This document shows positions 28,482 through 36,920 of a stretch of DNA of 64,000 nt, piece by piece; position 1 is the first letter of the stretch; each line of letters begins with the position of its first letter. The position numbers were made by a program, and so were the translations under genes. The notes beneath the pieces are model-generated. The model did no database searches. It saw only the letters and a program-made list of their open reading frames with translations, and was not told the origin of the DNA. The stretch is from assembly GCF_024347095.1 (NCBI RefSeq), contig NZ_AP024904.1:987039-1051038 (forward strand). The letters run 5' to 3'. This stretch comes from Vibrio rhizosphaerae (GTDB taxonomy: Bacteria > Pseudomonadota > Gammaproteobacteria > Enterobacterales > Vibrionaceae).

Positions 28482-30842
28482 ATGGCAATCGAAAGACTAC
28501 AAACACATCAGCTTTATCATGTCGCCAAACTGGAAAAACTTGCCAGTAAGTCTACAAAAGATTTACCCCCCATTGATGAGATCGTCGGGCAGGAGCGGGC
28601 ACAAAAGGCGGTTGAATTCGCCATGTCGATCAAAGAGAAGGGATATAATATTTACGCCATCGGCAGAAACGGTCTTGGAAAAAGGACGATGGTGCTCCGC
28701 TATCTGAACCGTCACCAACACGAGCCGGATGCCCTGTTTGATTGGTGCTACGTCGCCAATTTTACCGAAAGTCGCACCCCGAAAGTCTTAAAGCTGCCAC
28801 GCGGCCTCGGTAGCCAACTGCGTCAGGATATCGAGAAACTACTCGAAAAACTGGTGGGTGCCATTCCGCTGGCATTCGATAATGAGCTATATATTGGCCG
28901 GGCAGAACAGCTCAAAAATCAATTGGCTGCCAAGCAGCAAAGTGAATTAGAGCAAATTACCAAAGACGCAAAGGAAAAAGGCGTGAGCCTGACCATTACC
29001 CCGCAAGGTGATTATCAATTCATTGCCATGAATGGTGAGGAGATGCACACCGAATCAACCTTTGAGGCCCTAAGTAAAGAAGAACAAACCTATTTCAGTG
29101 AATCCATTGACGAACTGGAAGTCAAACTGCGCAATATGGTCCGTCAACTCTCAGAATGGGAAGAGAACTACAACGAAAAAATCAAAAAACTCAATGATGA
29201 AGTGACCGGTGAAGTACTCAATCACTTCATCAAAAAACTGAAAAAGGATTATTCCGGTTATCCGGAAATCAAAACTCATCTGGAAGATCTACGCAAAGAC
29301 ATCATTGATAATGTCGATATTTTTCTTGAGGAAAGTGGTGAGCAAGGTGAAATCTCGGCAGCCGCACTGGATAAAAAATTACCCCGCCGCTACAAAGTCA
29401 ATGTATTGGTGAGTCATCCGGAGGATTGCTTCCCGATTGTGGTTGAAGAGAATCCAAACTATCACTCACTGTTCGGTTATATTGAAAACGCGACTTATAA
29501 AGGCACCGTCTTTACCGATTTCTCACTGATTCGCTCGGGCAGTTTACATCGCGCCAATGGCGGGGTGTTACTGATGGACGCCATAAAAGTGCTGGAGCGC
29601 CCCTATGTCTGGGACGGACTCAAACGAGCTCTGCGGTCACGTCAGATCAGCATGACATCGCTCGAACGAGAGGTGACGTTGAGTGGTGCTATCTCACTGG
29701 ATCCCGAACCGATTCCGCTGAATGTGAAAATCATCCTGTTTGGTGACTATCGCACCTACCAACTGCTGACGCATTATGATCCGGAGTTTGGCGAACTGTT
29801 CCGGGTCACCGCTGATTTTGAAGATGAAATGCCTCGCAACGCGGATTCTGAGTTGCAATATGCGCGCTTTATTTCCAGCTTCGTGCACGATAACAATCTG
29901 CTGCACTGCGATCGTAAAGCGATTGGCCGCATCATTGAACACAGTTCTCGGATTGCCGGGGATCAGAATAAACTGTCATTACACTCGGCACATATTGCTA
30001 ACTTGCTACGTGAATCGAACTATGTTGCCAAACAGGCCAACTCGAATATGATTCGTCTGGGCCATGTGGATGCCGCCCTGCACAACCAAGAGCTGCGAGT
30101 CAACCGGATCCAGCATAATGTCATGGAAGGGTTTACCAACGGTACGACGCTAATGCAAACCGAAGGGGATGCGATTGGTCAGGTGAACGCGCTGTCGGTA
30201 CTCAGTACCACCGATCATATGTTCGGTGTGCCGAATCGCATCACGGCAACCACTTGTTATGGTGAAGGCGATATTATCGATATCGAACGCAGTGTGGATC
30301 TGGGTGGCAGTATTCACTCCAAAGGCGTGATGATCCTCACCGCATACCTCCATTCCGTATTGGGTAAAAATGCCAAACTCCCACTCACCACCACCCTGAC
30401 GTTTGAGCAATCCTACGGTGGCGTTGATGGTGACAGTGCCAGTATGGCTGAGTTCTGTGCGATTCTCTCGGCGTTTTCAAAACAGCCAAACCGGCAGGAT
30501 ATCGCCATTACCGGTTCGATGAATCAGTTTGGAGAATCACAGCCGATTGGCGGTGTAAATGAAAAAATTGAGGGATTTTTTGATGTCTGTACAATCAAAG
30601 GCCGTCACCCGGAGCAAGGTGTGATAATTCCCCGCTCAAATGTGCACAACCTGATGCTCCGCCATGACATTGTCAATGCGATCGAGAAACAGGAATTCCA
30701 TATCTGGGCGATTGACCATGTAACCGAGGCGATCGAAATCTTCACCGGTAAACCCGCCGGCACCGCGACTGAAGATGGCAGTTATCCGATCCATTCGGTC
30801 TTTGGCATTGCACAGGCAAAACTGAACGCAATGCGTAAATAA
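28482..30842 (+). CDS. Lon-like ATP-dependent protease (AAA + S16 protease domains)
   Basis: A 786-residue relative of Lon that lacks the typical N-terminal LAN domain. A Walker A motif GRNGLGKRT lies near residues 61-69, followed by a long coiled-coil insertion (about 140-275). The AAA part continues with GGVLLMDAIKVLERP. The C-terminal S16 protease domain has the catalytic serine in DGDSASMAEFCAIL (about 660-673) and the lysine in GGVNEKIEGFFD (about 704-715). GAGG at 28472 sets the start at 28482. It belongs to the Lon-related family seen beside bacterial Lon proper; substrates are unknown. Confidence 0.88.
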   Translation: MAIERLQTHQLYHVAKLEKLASKSTKDLPPIDEIVGQERAQKAVEFAMSIKEKGYNIYAIGRNGLGKRTMVLRYLNRHQHEPDALFDWCYVANFTESRTPKVLKLPRGLGSQLRQDIEKLLEKLVGAIPLAFDNELYIGRAEQLKNQLAAKQQSELEQITKDAKEKGVSLTITPQGDYQFIAMNGEEMHTESTFEALSKEEQTYFSESIDELEVKLRNMVRQLSEWEENYNEKIKKLNDEVTGEVLNHFIKKLKKDYSGYPEIKTHLEDLRKDIIDNVDIFLEESGEQGEISAAALDKKLPRRYKVNVLVSHPEDCFPIVVEENPNYHSLFGYIENATYKGTVFTDFSLIRSGSLHRANGGVLLMDAIKVLERPYVWDGLKRALRSRQISMTSLEREVTLSGAISLDPEPIPLNVKIILFGDYRTYQLLTHYDPEFGELFRVTADFEDEMPRNADSELQYARFISSFVHDNNLLHCDRKAIGRIIEHSSRIAGDQNKLSLHSAHIANLLRESNYVAKQANSNMIRLGHVDAALHNQELRVNRIQHNVMEGFTNGTTLMQTEGDAIGQVNALSVLSTTDHMFGVPNRITATTCYGEGDIIDIERSVDLGGSIHSKGVMILTAYLHSVLGKNAKLPLTTTLTFEQSYGGVDGDSASMAEFCAILSAFSKQPNRQDIAITGSMNQFGESQPIGGVNEKIEGFFDVCTIKGRHPEQGVIIPRSNVHNLMLRHDIVNAIEKQEFHIWAIDHVTEAIEIFTGKPAGTATEDGSYPIHSVFGIAQAKLNAMRK

Positions 30843-30851
30843 GCCCAGATA

Positions 30852-30913
30852 CTATTGGCTATCTGCCGGAAACATCTTATCCGCAGGTTGTCTCCGCTCA
30901 GGTAGCCAAATAG
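30852..30913 (+). terminator. Long-stem structure after the Lon-like gene
   Basis: CTATTGGCTA..CTG (30852-30865) is complementary to CAG..TAGCCAAATAG (30899-30913), just after the stop. No T-run follows, so it is a weak terminator call; it may be an mRNA 3' end structure. Confidence 0.4.
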
Positions 30914-30966
30914 TTTTGACCATCAATCAGACACGCGTTTAGCTTAATATATTGATAAAGACGACC

Positions 30967-31461
30967 ATGAAGATACAACCATACTCCCCGAAATGGGCAA
31001 AAGAGATTGCCGACTTATTTTATCAATCGGTGCATGCCATTGATCCCTCGGTGTATACCCCTGAGCAGCAAGAAGCCTGGGCACCGACACGCATTGACTA
31101 TGAACGCTGGTTCAAGCGGCTGAGTCACAAGCAACCTTGGGTCGCAATCATGGACAATCGGGTTGCCGGGTTTATTGAACTGGATGCCGATGGTCATATT
31201 GATTGCACCTATACACATCCAGATTTTCAGGGAATCGGTGTTGCCAGTTCACTTTATGAACATTTGCTTGCAAAAGCGACAGAAATGGGTCTTGAGCGTT
31301 TGTACGTTGAGGCCTCGCTCATTGCGAAACCTTTCTTCTCACGTCGTGGATTTTCAGTGATCAAACAGAATGAATTACAACGAAACGGTGCGTTTTTGAT
31401 CAATTTTACAATGGAAAAATATCTCAGCCCGACGCACCACCATCACAAGCACAATACGTGA
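30967..31461 (+). CDS. GNAT-family N-acetyltransferase
   Basis: About 164 residues. The acetyl-CoA-binding motif DFQGIGVASSLYEHLL (about 83-98) is clear. The C terminus ends in an unusual histidine-rich tail (THHHHKHN). The start is taken as ATG 30967; the longer frame uses a TTG at 30952. No strong ribosome-binding site distinguishes them. The substrate is unknown. Confidence 0.82.
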   Translation: MKIQPYSPKWAKEIADLFYQSVHAIDPSVYTPEQQEAWAPTRIDYERWFKRLSHKQPWVAIMDNRVAGFIELDADGHIDCTYTHPDFQGIGVASSLYEHLLAKATEMGLERLYVEASLIAKPFFSRRGFSVIKQNELQRNGAFLINFTMEKYLSPTHHHHKHNT

Positions 31462-31476
31462 TTCGTCTCATCAAAA

Positions 31477-31496
31477 AGGCAGCCAACCGACTGCCT
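31477..31496 (+). terminator. Possible terminator hairpin
   Basis: AGGCAG pairs with CTGCCT around an 8-base loop, 15 bases after the acetyltransferase gene. The T-run is displaced, so termination would be weak. Confidence 0.45.
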
Positions 31497-31687
31497 CATG
31501 GTTTTACTGGCGCAATTCGCATTGACGATATAACGGATTCACTCAAATGGATGTCAGTTGCACTCTCATTTACCAATGCTGGCAGAGAAGCATGAAAGTG
31601 AGAGGACTCACACATCGTTGTCGTCCGGGCACTGGTATTTTAAAGCACTGTAAGTAACGACATGCATACCTAAATGGTGATCAGAAT

Positions 31688-32242
31688 ATGAATGAATTTG
31701 AAAAAATGAGTTCAGGTCTGGAATTTGATCCTACCAGTCCCGAATTCGCTGAATTGAGAAATAAAGCATTTGATTTATTGAAAGAGATTAATTCGCGCCA
31801 GTTTGAAGCAGCCAAGCCTTATGTTGCCCAGTTATTAAAGCATGTAGGAGAAAATACCGTCGTATGTCCGCCCTTCTTATGTGAATATGGAAAAAGCATT
31901 TCGATCGGTAGCCATACTTATATCAACATGGGAGTAACCATGCTAGATAATGCGCCAATCCATATCGGCAACCATGTTTTAATTGGTCCCAGTACACAAT
32001 TTTATACGCCGACACACTCGTTGGATTACCGGCAACGCAAACATTGGGAATTTCAGTGTGCACCGATTGTCGTCGAAGATGATGTCTGGATCGGGGGGAA
32101 CGTCGTGATTTGTCAGGGTGTGACGATTGGTGCCCGCTCGGTTGTCGCAGCAGGCGCAGTCGTGACTAAAGATGTTGCACCGGACACTTTAGTGGGTGGT
32201 GTACCGGCTCAATTCATCAAAGCGCTGGATAACCGTCACTAG
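31688..32242 (+). CDS. Sugar O-acetyltransferase (maltose/galactoside acetyltransferase family)
   Basis: A 184-residue left-handed beta-helix enzyme that transfers acetyl from acetyl-CoA to a sugar hydroxyl. The N-terminal Mac domain is followed by hexapeptide repeats ([28 protein letters not shown]). The catalytic histidine is in TPTHSLD (about 100-106) and the end [28 protein letters not shown] is typical. It resembles Maa/LacA; the precise acceptor sugar is unknown. It is monocistronic. Confidence 0.9.
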   Translation: MNEFEKMSSGLEFDPTSPEFAELRNKAFDLLKEINSRQFEAAKPYVAQLLKHVGENTVVCPPFLCEYGKSISIGSHTYINMGVTMLDNAPIHIGNHVLIGPSTQFYTPTHSLDYRQRKHWEFQCAPIVVEDDVWIGGNVVICQGVTIGARSVVAAGAVVTKDVAPDTLVGGVPAQFIKALDNRH

Positions 32243-32299
32243 TCGTCCCCTTCCCCAGCCTGCAATCCTCTGATTTATTCTTCTCATCGAAAATAGTGA

Positions 32300-32330
32300 T
32301 TGACCTCAACTTAACTTGAGGTCTTATGTT
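32300..32330 (+). promoter_or_regulatory. SoxR/MerR-type promoter with 19-bp spacer
   Basis: A -35 element TTGACC (32300-32305) and a -10 element TATGTT (32325-32330) are separated by 19 bp, the overlong spacing typical of MerR-family promoters. Between them lies ACCTCAACTTAACTTGAGGT (32303-32322), which differs from the E. coli SoxR site as I recall it (ACCTCAAGTTAACTTGAGGT) at one base. It points at the VOC gene cluster starting at 32399. No soxR gene is in the window. Confidence 0.75.
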
Positions 32331-32398
32331 GACCTCAATCTTGCCCTATCGGGTGTTATATCAACGTTCATTCATCCCCAACGTATATTGAGGTCATC

Positions 32399-32821
32399 AT
32401 GAGAAATGATATTGGTTTTACCCATGTCGCACTGTCAGCGAAGGACATCGACAAAAGCATTCACTTTTACAGGACTTATGCAAATATGTCCGTGATGCAT
32501 GAGCGAGTCGATGAAGACATCGACAAGCGCGTTGTCTGGTTATCCGATAAAACCCGACCATTCGTCTTAGTGCTTGTTCAAAACAACGATCCAACGCCGG
32601 TGCTTGGTCCGTTTGCCCATCTTGGTGTGGGTTGTCGTGATAAAAATACAGTCGATCGGTTATGTCATCAGGCAAAAAAAGAAGGTATCTTAGTGAAAGA
32701 CGCTGTCGATTCTGGCTATCCGGTTGGATACTGGGCATTTATTCGTGATCCGGACGGCCACACCCTTGAGATTTCTTATGGGCAAGAAATTGGTTTGACG
32801 GTAGAAAAACATCAAGCATAA
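32399..32821 (+). CDS. VOC-family (glyoxalase-like) protein
   Basis: A 140-residue vicinal-oxygen-chelate protein. GFTHVALSAKDIDKSIHFY at the N terminus and HLGVGCRD plus WAFIRDPDGHTLEISYG towards the end give paired beta-alpha-beta-beta-beta modules with likely metal ligands (two histidines and a glutamate). It could be a lyase, dioxygenase or antibiotic-binding protein; the substrate is not evident. GAGG (32390-32393) precedes the ATG. It is the first gene behind the SoxR-type promoter. Confidence 0.85.
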   Translation: MRNDIGFTHVALSAKDIDKSIHFYRTYANMSVMHERVDEDIDKRVVWLSDKTRPFVLVLVQNNDPTPVLGPFAHLGVGCRDKNTVDRLCHQAKKEGILVKDAVDSGYPVGYWAFIRDPDGHTLEISYGQEIGLTVEKHQA

Positions 32822-32892
32822 CCAAATATTCAGCCGACTCTCAGATGTCGGCTGATCACGATTTGATACACGAGCGATGAATAAGGGGTTGA

Positions 32893-33528
32893 TTGAGCAT
32901 GTTTGAATTAGATCATCTGATGATCGAAGTTGATGACCCGCAACACGCAGCAAACCATGTTTCGAAAGCACTGGGATTACCTTTGGCATGGCCTTTGACA
33001 GAAAAGGATGAATACACCAGTATCGGCGTTAATTTTGGTGATATCAATATTGAGTTCATCCGCTTCCGGGTTCGGTTTGGCATTCAAGGCCAAAGATTCA
33101 ACGGATTGAGTGGTGTGGCACTCAAAACTGAAGCCTCCGTCGAGACGGTGACAACGCAGCTCGATCAGTCAGGATTAAGTTATCGCATTGGCGAAACTTG
33201 TGAAGCACATACCACACTGCCAATCGAAGAGAATCAGTTATTCCCAACAGTATTTGTGGTCAAATATCATTTTAATACAAGCGGCTGGCTCCAACGTCTA
33301 CAGAAAGATTTCACTGAATGTCAGGGGGGAAAATTTCATATCACGCGCCTTCAGTCACTCTCTATTTCCCCGCCAAAAACACCGCTTCATGCCGCAAATC
33401 TGTTACCACTCCACTTTGGCGAGAGTAACCGAATCACCTTTGAGTCACGCCATGATGAAGAGACCGTTATTGTTGACTTAATCGAGAACTTAGAGGTCGT
33501 CATCATGCCCCGTAAACAGCAGCAATAG
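32893..33528 (+). CDS. Second VOC/glyoxalase-like protein
   Basis: A 211-residue protein with a glyoxalase-like N terminus (MFELDHLMIEVDDPQHAANH, then INIEFIRF) and a diverged second module. Histidine 6 and a glutamate near 54 could be metal ligands. It lies 71 bases after the first VOC gene, preceded by AAGGGG. It differs enough from the first not to be a simple duplication. The substrate is unknown. Confidence 0.7.
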   Translation: MSMFELDHLMIEVDDPQHAANHVSKALGLPLAWPLTEKDEYTSIGVNFGDINIEFIRFRVRFGIQGQRFNGLSGVALKTEASVETVTTQLDQSGLSYRIGETCEAHTTLPIEENQLFPTVFVVKYHFNTSGWLQRLQKDFTECQGGKFHITRLQSLSISPPKTPLHAANLLPLHFGESNRITFESRHDEETVIVDLIENLEVVIMPRKQQQ

Positions 33529-33575
33529 CGACTTCAGAGACAGAATCACTTCCAATTTGAATAAGGATGTATCAT

Positions 33576-34271
33576 ATGAAAACGATTGGCCTGTTAGGCG
33601 GCATGAGCTGGGAATCGACACTCAGCTATTACAAAGCAATCAATGAGTCGGTACATCATCAACTCGGTGGCCTGCATTCAGCCAAAATCTGTTTATACAG
33701 TGTTGATTTTGACGAAATAGAGCAGTTACAACACCAAGGGAAATGGGACGAAACAGCCATCATACTATCCGATGCAGCTAAATCAGTGGCCTCGGGCGGT
33801 GCTGATTTTTTATTGATTTGTACCAACACCATGCACAAAGTTGCCCCGCAAATTGAATCATCAATCTCAATTCCCATTCTTCATATTGCAGATGCCACGG
33901 CAGAAAAATTACGCGCCGATGGTATGCAAAAAGTCGGACTGCTTGGGACTCGATTCACCATGGAACAAGACTTCTATAAAAATCGTTTAACCGAAAAATT
34001 CGGGATTGAAGTGATTGTGCCAAATTCGGATCAACAGACCGTGATTCATGACATCATTTATCAAGAGTTGTGTCTGGGTGTCATCCGTGATGATTCTCGG
34101 GCACAATATTTAAACGTCATTCAAAGTTTATCGGCACAGGGGGCTGAAGCCGTTATTTTAGGGTGTACGGAAATCGCCTTACTGGTCAAACAAGAACATA
34201 CGGATGTGACTCTATATGACACCACAGCGATACATGCTGAAGCAGCAGTCTTGCTTGCTTTAAAACAATAG
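33576..34271 (+). CDS. Aspartate/glutamate racemase family protein
   Basis: A 231-residue PLP-independent amino-acid racemase. The opening MKTIGLLGGMSWEST is family-typical. Both catalytic cysteines are visible, in LICTNTMHK (about 79-87) and ILGCTEI (about 194-200). It resembles YgeA, a broad-specificity racemase. The start at 33576 follows AAGGATG; the frame opens 9 bases earlier at another ATG. It sits in the putative SoxR-driven cluster between the VOC and MAPEG genes. Confidence 0.88.
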   Translation: MKTIGLLGGMSWESTLSYYKAINESVHHQLGGLHSAKICLYSVDFDEIEQLQHQGKWDETAIILSDAAKSVASGGADFLLICTNTMHKVAPQIESSISIPILHIADATAEKLRADGMQKVGLLGTRFTMEQDFYKNRLTEKFGIEVIVPNSDQQTVIHDIIYQELCLGVIRDDSRAQYLNVIQSLSAQGAEAVILGCTEIALLVKQEHTDVTLYDTTAIHAEAAVLLALKQ

Positions 34272-34293
34272 CTGAACCATAGCGAGGGAAAAT

Positions 34294-34716
34294 ATGAGTT
34301 TTATCGATCTATATACAGCGTCTTTCTGGGGGATTTTGGTCATGCTTCTCACATGGCTCATCCAAGGGCTGGTTGCCGCAACATCCAAAGCATCCCAAAA
34401 AGATGCCATCCCGGGGAAAATTGATCAATCACTGAGCCATGACTCTTTTGTTTTCAGGTCTCACCGTACTTTTATGAACTCGCTGGAAAATCTCCCGATC
34501 ATGTTGGGGACATCGTTTTTAGCCATTCTGATGGGCACGGATGTATTTTGGACCGGCGTTTTTATCTGGATTTTTGCCGGCGCAAGAATTGTCCACATGG
34601 CCTTGTATTATGGGATTGCCACAGAAGTCAATCCTAGTCCGCGCTCCTATTTCTTCTTACTCGGTCTGTTGTCCAATATCTGCTTACTGGTCTTATGTGC
34701 GCTCACGCTTGCCTGA
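34294..34716 (+). CDS. MAPEG-family membrane protein
   Basis: A 140-residue protein with four transmembrane helices. FRSHRTFMNSLENLPIMLGTSF (about 51-72) contains the R..N.E residues of the MAPEG family (glutathione-dependent membrane enzymes such as microsomal glutathione transferase). It begins 22 bases after the racemase gene with GCGAGGGAAA upstream. Together with glyoxalase-type proteins it suggests detoxification of electrophiles. Confidence 0.85.
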   Translation: MSFIDLYTASFWGILVMLLTWLIQGLVAATSKASQKDAIPGKIDQSLSHDSFVFRSHRTFMNSLENLPIMLGTSFLAILMGTDVFWTGVFIWIFAGARIVHMALYYGIATEVNPSPRSYFFLLGLLSNICLLVLCALTLA

Positions 34717-34770
34717 CAAGGATAGGGATGAAACGGTACATTGACCCGAACCCACACCTCAGAAAATACT

Positions 34771-34829
34771 GAACCTTGAGTCACACAGTCCTCAAGGTTC
34801 AGGTTCAAGGTGAAGTCAGCTCACCTTGA
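34771..34829. terminator. Two adjacent perfect hairpins between MAPEG and GH30 genes
   Basis: GAACCTTGAG (34771-34780) pairs with CTCAAGGTTC (34791-34800); TCAAGGTGA (34805-34813) pairs with TCACCTTGA (34821-34829). Both share the AAGGT core, so alternate pairings are possible. They lie between convergent genes and probably end transcription from both sides, though T-runs are poor. Confidence 0.55.
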
Positions 34830-34854
34830 CGGATATCATCTTCTTATTCAGAAA

Positions 34855-36075
34855 CTATTCAGAAACGAACGTTTGCACTGACAAAGGATCCGCATAAGCC
34901 GTAAATCGGTTGTTACTGACTGCATATTTACCGGCGTAACCTACATTCTGAGATGCTGAAGTCACATATTTTGTCATTGAACCCACAGTGCCATTTTGTA
35001 ACGTAAAGTCTAGCTTCTTATGTGAGTTCGTTTTGTTAACAACTGCAATGACAAGCTTACCGGAACGGTTTTTATAAGCGGTCACATAAACATTACTCTC
35101 AGGAACTTCCGTTGCGGCAATACGTACATCTCCCGGACGGATGAATTTAGAGAATTGTGACATGATATAACCACGTTTACTGATGTTACCATCTTCAGTT
35201 AACATGCCGTAGCTACGACGGAGATACCACCAGATATACGCACTATAGTTAGAAACCATGCTTTGGTGCAGCTCTAAACCAACGTTCATTGCTTTATCCC
35301 AAATATTGGCATTGTCAGTATCGGTATAGTGCTCGGTCATCCACAATTTTTTGCCTTTCTGCAGTGCCAGCGGATAGTTTCTGGGTTGAACACCATATAA
35401 ATGTCCGCCAATGATATCAATATGACTACTTGCAACAGAGTCTTTTAAAATTGGATCAGAAAGAGCTGGATTAAAGCCTAATGATTCCGGTGCTAAAATT
35501 TTAAGCGAAGAATCCAATCGCCAGCCTTGATCATTTAAATAATTGACAAAGTCTGCACCCGACCAGTCGCAAGACTCATAATTAGGATGCCAATCCGGTT
35601 CATTTTGGATTGATAAGGCATAAATAGGCGCATTTTTACCAGCCATATAATTGGTAAAATCCATTAAATGGTCGGTATATCCCCAATAATGCTCTTTTTT
35701 AAGTTTCCCACCATTATTCACATTATTGTTGGTCTTCATATAAGCAGGTGGTGACCAAGGCGTTGCCAATAGTTTTGCACCATAAGAATAAGCAATCTGA
35801 GCTGTTGGTACTTGTCTGTACCATTGATTTGAATCAGGATCGATTCGCATACGCATAATGGATAAACCCATTTGGCCGTCACCATTGCCAAATGCTTTGG
35901 TCGCTTGTGCAGAGGTTAGATCATTGACCCACCCCGGCGCATTCATCGCACCAAACCCATCAATTTCTTGATATTCAGTATTGAAATTAATGTATACAGA
36001 ACCTGCAACAGCATTTAAACTCATTGAACTGAGTAATAAAGCTGTTGAAATCCCTAGTAATTTTTTCATTTCCAT
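34855..36075 (-). CDS. Secreted GH30 glucuronoxylanase
   Basis: About 406 residues from ATG 36075. A signal peptide (about 1-24, ending AVAG) leads into a glycoside hydrolase family 30 domain. The general acid/base is in SIQNEPDW (E159), the nucleophile in MTEHY (E248). The segment YIWWYLRRSYG (about 275-285) resembles the glucuronate-recognition loop of subfamily 8, which cuts glucuronoxylan next to methylglucuronic acid side groups. A beta-sandwich side domain closes the C terminus. The open frame extends to 36186, but a signal peptide fits only the inner start. It is isolated, with very AT-rich flanks, suggesting acquisition by transfer. Confidence 0.88.
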   Translation of the reverse strand: MEMKKLLGISTALLLSSMSLNAVAGSVYINFNTEYQEIDGFGAMNAPGWVNDLTSAQATKAFGNGDGQMGLSIMRMRIDPDSNQWYRQVPTAQIAYSYGAKLLATPWSPPAYMKTNNNVNNGGKLKKEHYWGYTDHLMDFTNYMAGKNAPIYALSIQNEPDWHPNYESCDWSGADFVNYLNDQGWRLDSSLKILAPESLGFNPALSDPILKDSVASSHIDIIGGHLYGVQPRNYPLALQKGKKLWMTEHYTDTDNANIWDKAMNVGLELHQSMVSNYSAYIWWYLRRSYGMLTEDGNISKRGYIMSQFSKFIRPGDVRIAATEVPESNVYVTAYKNRSGKLVIAVVNKTNSHKKLDFTLQNGTVGSMTKYVTSASQNVGYAGKYAVSNNRFTAYADPLSVQTFVSE

Positions 36076-36186
36076 ATTTACCCAACCTTGTTTGTTAGTG
36101 TTCAATATTGTCTGGCAGAGATCGCTGCCAATTGATTGACTCAACCACACAGAAATCATCTGGTGAGTGAAATTTAACGAAAACAA

Positions 36187-36634
36187 CCTAGTAAAGAAAA
36201 TAATTTGAAGTTCATTCCAATCTCTATATTAGGCAGCTCTGCTCACTATGCCACGCTGTACAATAAGTGCAACCTACAAAAGTCAGAATATATGACTAAC
36301 GCCTAGTAATTAGGTATTCATAAAATATATTTAATTCAATAAAAACCTGGTTTGTTGTGACGTACGCCGTACTGATTTAAATACAATTTAAATTATAAAA
36401 AATTTAAATTAAATGAGAGAGATTCGAATATAAAAACACATTGACCAACGAATAATCATGAAAAAAAACCACTAGTTCTTTATTTATTGATGACTATTTA
36501 AAAATATATATCATAAAATTCAAACCTGTATTTTCATATGATTTTACATGATTTATTCATCTTATGTTGATGACTGAGCTATCAGTTATGAGATATGTAA
36601 TTTGACCCGGTTTTATGAAGATGCCTGCAAGGAA
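36187..36634. other. AT-rich spacer upstream of the xylanase gene
   Basis: About 450 bases, far more AT-rich than the surroundings, with repeated TTTAAAT-type palindromes around 36376-36413. No gene is credible. It must hold the xylanase promoter. Confidence 0.4.
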
Positions 36635-36662
36635 GAGAGACGCCCCGGCGAGGTGTCTCTCT
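36635..36662 (-). terminator. Hairpin after the decarboxylase operon
   Basis: AGAGAGAC.CC pairs with G.GTCTCTCT just after the stop of the last gene (36684) of the minus-strand operon. The T-run is weak. Confidence 0.5.
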
Positions 36663-36683
36663 GATGTTTATTCCTACCCATGA

Positions 36684-36920
36684 TTACCGTTCATGCTCAG
36701 GTAGTAATGGGGGAATTTCTGGTAATTGCAACGCATTATCGATATCTGCCTGCGTCATTTTAAATTTATCAGGGTAATGCTCACGACTTGTTCGTCTGAG
36801 CGGCTCTGTAGAACGCCAGGTATAGAGGCATCGTTGACATTGATAGACCGTCCATACATCGGGAACCGGGGATTGCGCAAGTGACACAATCTCTTCATGA
36901 GCACAGCGTGGACAAATCAT
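36684..36920 (-). CDS. Phenolic-acid decarboxylase small subunit (VdcD/BsdD type)
   Basis: A 78-residue protein with two CxxC motifs (CPRCAHEE near the start and CQRCLYTW near residue 28), likely a zinc ribbon, and the ending typical of the D subunit of vanillate/4-hydroxybenzoate-type decarboxylases. It overlaps the UbiD-like gene by 4 bases. The three genes B-C-D read in the order seen in Bacillus and Enterobacter phenolic-acid decarboxylase operons. Confidence 0.88.
   Translation of the reverse strand: MICPRCAHEEIVSLAQSPVPDVWTVYQCQRCLYTWRSTEPLRRTSREHYPDKFKMTQADIDNALQLPEIPPLLPEHER

Noticed and set aside
36376..36413. TTTAAAT palindromes as a possible replication or regulator site
   Set aside because: The whole stretch is A/T-rich, so such palindromes are expected by chance.
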